From a virus: a stretch of DNA of 23,454 nucleotides. Within the stretch, counting starts at the first letter, position 1, and each line of letters starts with the position of its first letter. Where the stretch lies: positions 1 through 23,454 of IMG/VR virus record IMGVR_UViG_3300027796_000047. The stretch is one strand, 5' to 3'. Below are positions 22,512-23,454 of the stretch, piece after piece. The notes under the pieces were generated by a model that saw only the letters and a list, made by a program, of their open reading frames with translations, was not told where the DNA came from and did no database searches. Made by a program: the position numbers and the translations under genes.

Positions 22512-22572
22512 TGTGTGTTAAAGATGCATTTCCATATTTTATAATATAATAAAAAGGAAAGGAAACATAAAT
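22489..22572. other. Non-coding divergent region; possible attP zone
   Basis: Between the minus-strand lysin unit and the plus-strand integrase there is no gene. Large serine integrases usually have attP just upstream of their own gene, so this stretch is the natural place to look. I see only weak dyad symmetry (TAACA 22489-22493 against TGTTA 22516-22520) and a locally GC-rich core (GCTGCCG), so no site is called with confidence. Confidence 0.25.
22518..22545 (+). promoter_or_regulatory. Possible integrase promoter
   Basis: A perfect TATAAT (22540-22545) lies 16 bases after TTAAAG (22518-22523), a weak -35 box. It is 28 bases before the integrase ATG, with AAGGAAAGGA as ribosome site between. 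Confidence 0.4.
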
Positions 22573-23454
22573 ATGGAAACAGAAAAAACAAGCATAGCTA
22601 TTTATCGACGAGTTTCAACTTTAGACGAAAAACAATTGATATCATTCGAACATCAAGAGGATTTTACAACTGAATATCTTAAAAACAACCCACAATTTAA
22701 ACTTTATAAAGAATATAGTGATAGAGGCACTAGTGGTACTTTACTTGTCAGACCCGGCTTCGAACAACTATTATATGACGCTGGATTAAATAAAGTTGAA
22801 GTTAAAAGCAAAAAGGGAGAACATAGAAAAAAGTACAGCAAATATGTATACATAGCAGACCCAGACAGACAACCTTTATTTAAATACATTGTAACTAAAT
22901 CGACAAGTAGGTTTGCTAGAAATACTGAAATAAGTGTAATCATAAAAGAGTTAATTAACAAGGGTGTATATGTTAAATTCTTAGCTTCTGGATTAAGTAG
23001 CGAAAATAAAAGTGATGCTCTTGTTCTTGGTATGTTGTATCAAATTGACGAGGGTGAAAGTACAATAAAAGCCGAAGCTATTCGTGTGGGTCATGATATG
23101 TCTGCTAAGAAGGGTAATATGTCAACAAACGGAAGGCTGTTTGGATATACTTATAATCCGCAAGATAAGTCTCTTACAATTAGAGAAGACGAAGCTATAA
23201 TAGTTCGTAAGATTTTTGAAATGTATAGTGAAGGTAAAGGTTTAAGAACAATAACTAATTATTTATTTGAAAATGGCATCAAAACAAGGACTGGCAAAGA
23301 TTTTATTCAAACAACTGTCAGAAACATCATTGCTAACCCAAAGTATTGTGGGACATTAGTTCGTAATCGCTACAGGAAAGGTGAACTATTTTCAGGTGAA
23401 AATAACTATGCGAAAGAACGTCCAGAAGAGGAGTGGGAAATATTCGAAGATAAT
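22573..23454 (+). CDS. int: Large serine integrase (partial, 3' end outside window)
   Basis: 294 codons are in the window with no stop; the family usually has 450-550 residues, so the C-terminal part lies beyond the right edge. The N-terminal resolvase domain shows IAIYRRVS with catalytic Ser15, then YSDRGTSGTLLVRPGFEQLL and TSRFARNTE, carrying the active-site arginines. The recombinase domain follows (GRLFGYTYNP, EAIIVRKIFEMYSEG, NYLFENGIKTRTGKDF, TVRNIIANPKYCGTL). The enzyme joins attP and attB by a phosphoserine intermediate to integrate the phage. AAGGAAAGGA precedes ATG 22573. It reads away from the late genes and presumably heads the lysogeny module. Confidence 0.93.
   Translation, partial: METEKTSIAIYRRVSTLDEKQLISFEHQEDFTTEYLKNNPQFKLYKEYSDRGTSGTLLVRPGFEQLLYDAGLNKVEVKSKKGEHRKKYSKYVYIADPDRQPLFKYIVTKSTSRFARNTEISVIIKELINKGVYVKFLASGLSSENKSDALVLGMLYQIDEGESTIKAEAIRVGHDMSAKKGNMSTNGRLFGYTYNPQDKSLTIREDEAIIVRKIFEMYSEGKGLRTITNYLFENGIKTRTGKDFIQTTVRNIIANPKYCGTLVRNRYRKGELFSGENNYAKERPEEEWEIFEDN

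Overview
The window is a strongly AT-rich stretch of a temperate siphophage genome infecting a low-GC Gram-positive host. Clostridium or a close relative is likely, judging from codon use, AGGAGG-type ribosome sites, TTG starts, a TcdE-type holin and a clostridial-style amidase. It carries the whole late region of an HK97-type phage plus the first part of the integrase. I see no rRNA, tRNA, CRISPR array or insertion sequence.

Layout. 1-2341: end of the early/middle region, with two unknown small genes (one with its own promoter and terminator), a RuvC-like resolvase, a sigma-region-4-like late regulator, three small unknown ORFs (one only 48 codons) and a terminator. 2364-6719: packaging and procapsid genes, namely HNH nuclease, a GC-rich repeat-bearing gap that is the best cos candidate, small and large terminase, portal and prohead protease. 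6807-7355: a free-standing GIY-YIG homing endonuclease with its own terminator. 7435-11002: major capsid protein, a decoration-like protein, four head-tail connection proteins and the tail tube protein. 11124-15082: tail chaperone G, a G-T fusion made by -1 frameshifting at A AAA AAC, and the tape measure protein. 15097-20458: tail hub and a receptor-binding/tail-tip cluster ending in a probable beta-propeller adhesin. 20514-20957: holin.

From 20994 to 22442 the strand switches. The lysin (N-acetylmuramoyl-L-alanine amidase) lies on the minus strand, convergent with the holin across a bidirectional terminator. Just upstream of it, and overlapping its first codons, is a second GIY-YIG endonuclease. 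Upstream of that is a 33-codon relic of the N-terminus of a different amidase, cut just after the active-site HYTG motif. This reads as a homing-endonuclease invasion of a lysin gene in which the target's 5' end was left behind and a complete second lysin is read from within the tail of the endonuclease gene. From 22573 a large serine integrase runs off the right edge.

Working together: the sigma-like protein probably turns on the late operon. HNH, TerS and TerL cut and pump DNA through the portal; protease matures the capsid; the connector genes join head to tail; G/GT and tape measure build the tail tube; the tip proteins bind the host; holin and amidase lyse it. Several intrinsic-terminator hairpins lie inside the late operon and probably step down or set transcript levels between modules. 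Late lysis genes run directly into integrase with no host DNA between, which suggests a free (circular or virion) genome or an attachment site located elsewhere.
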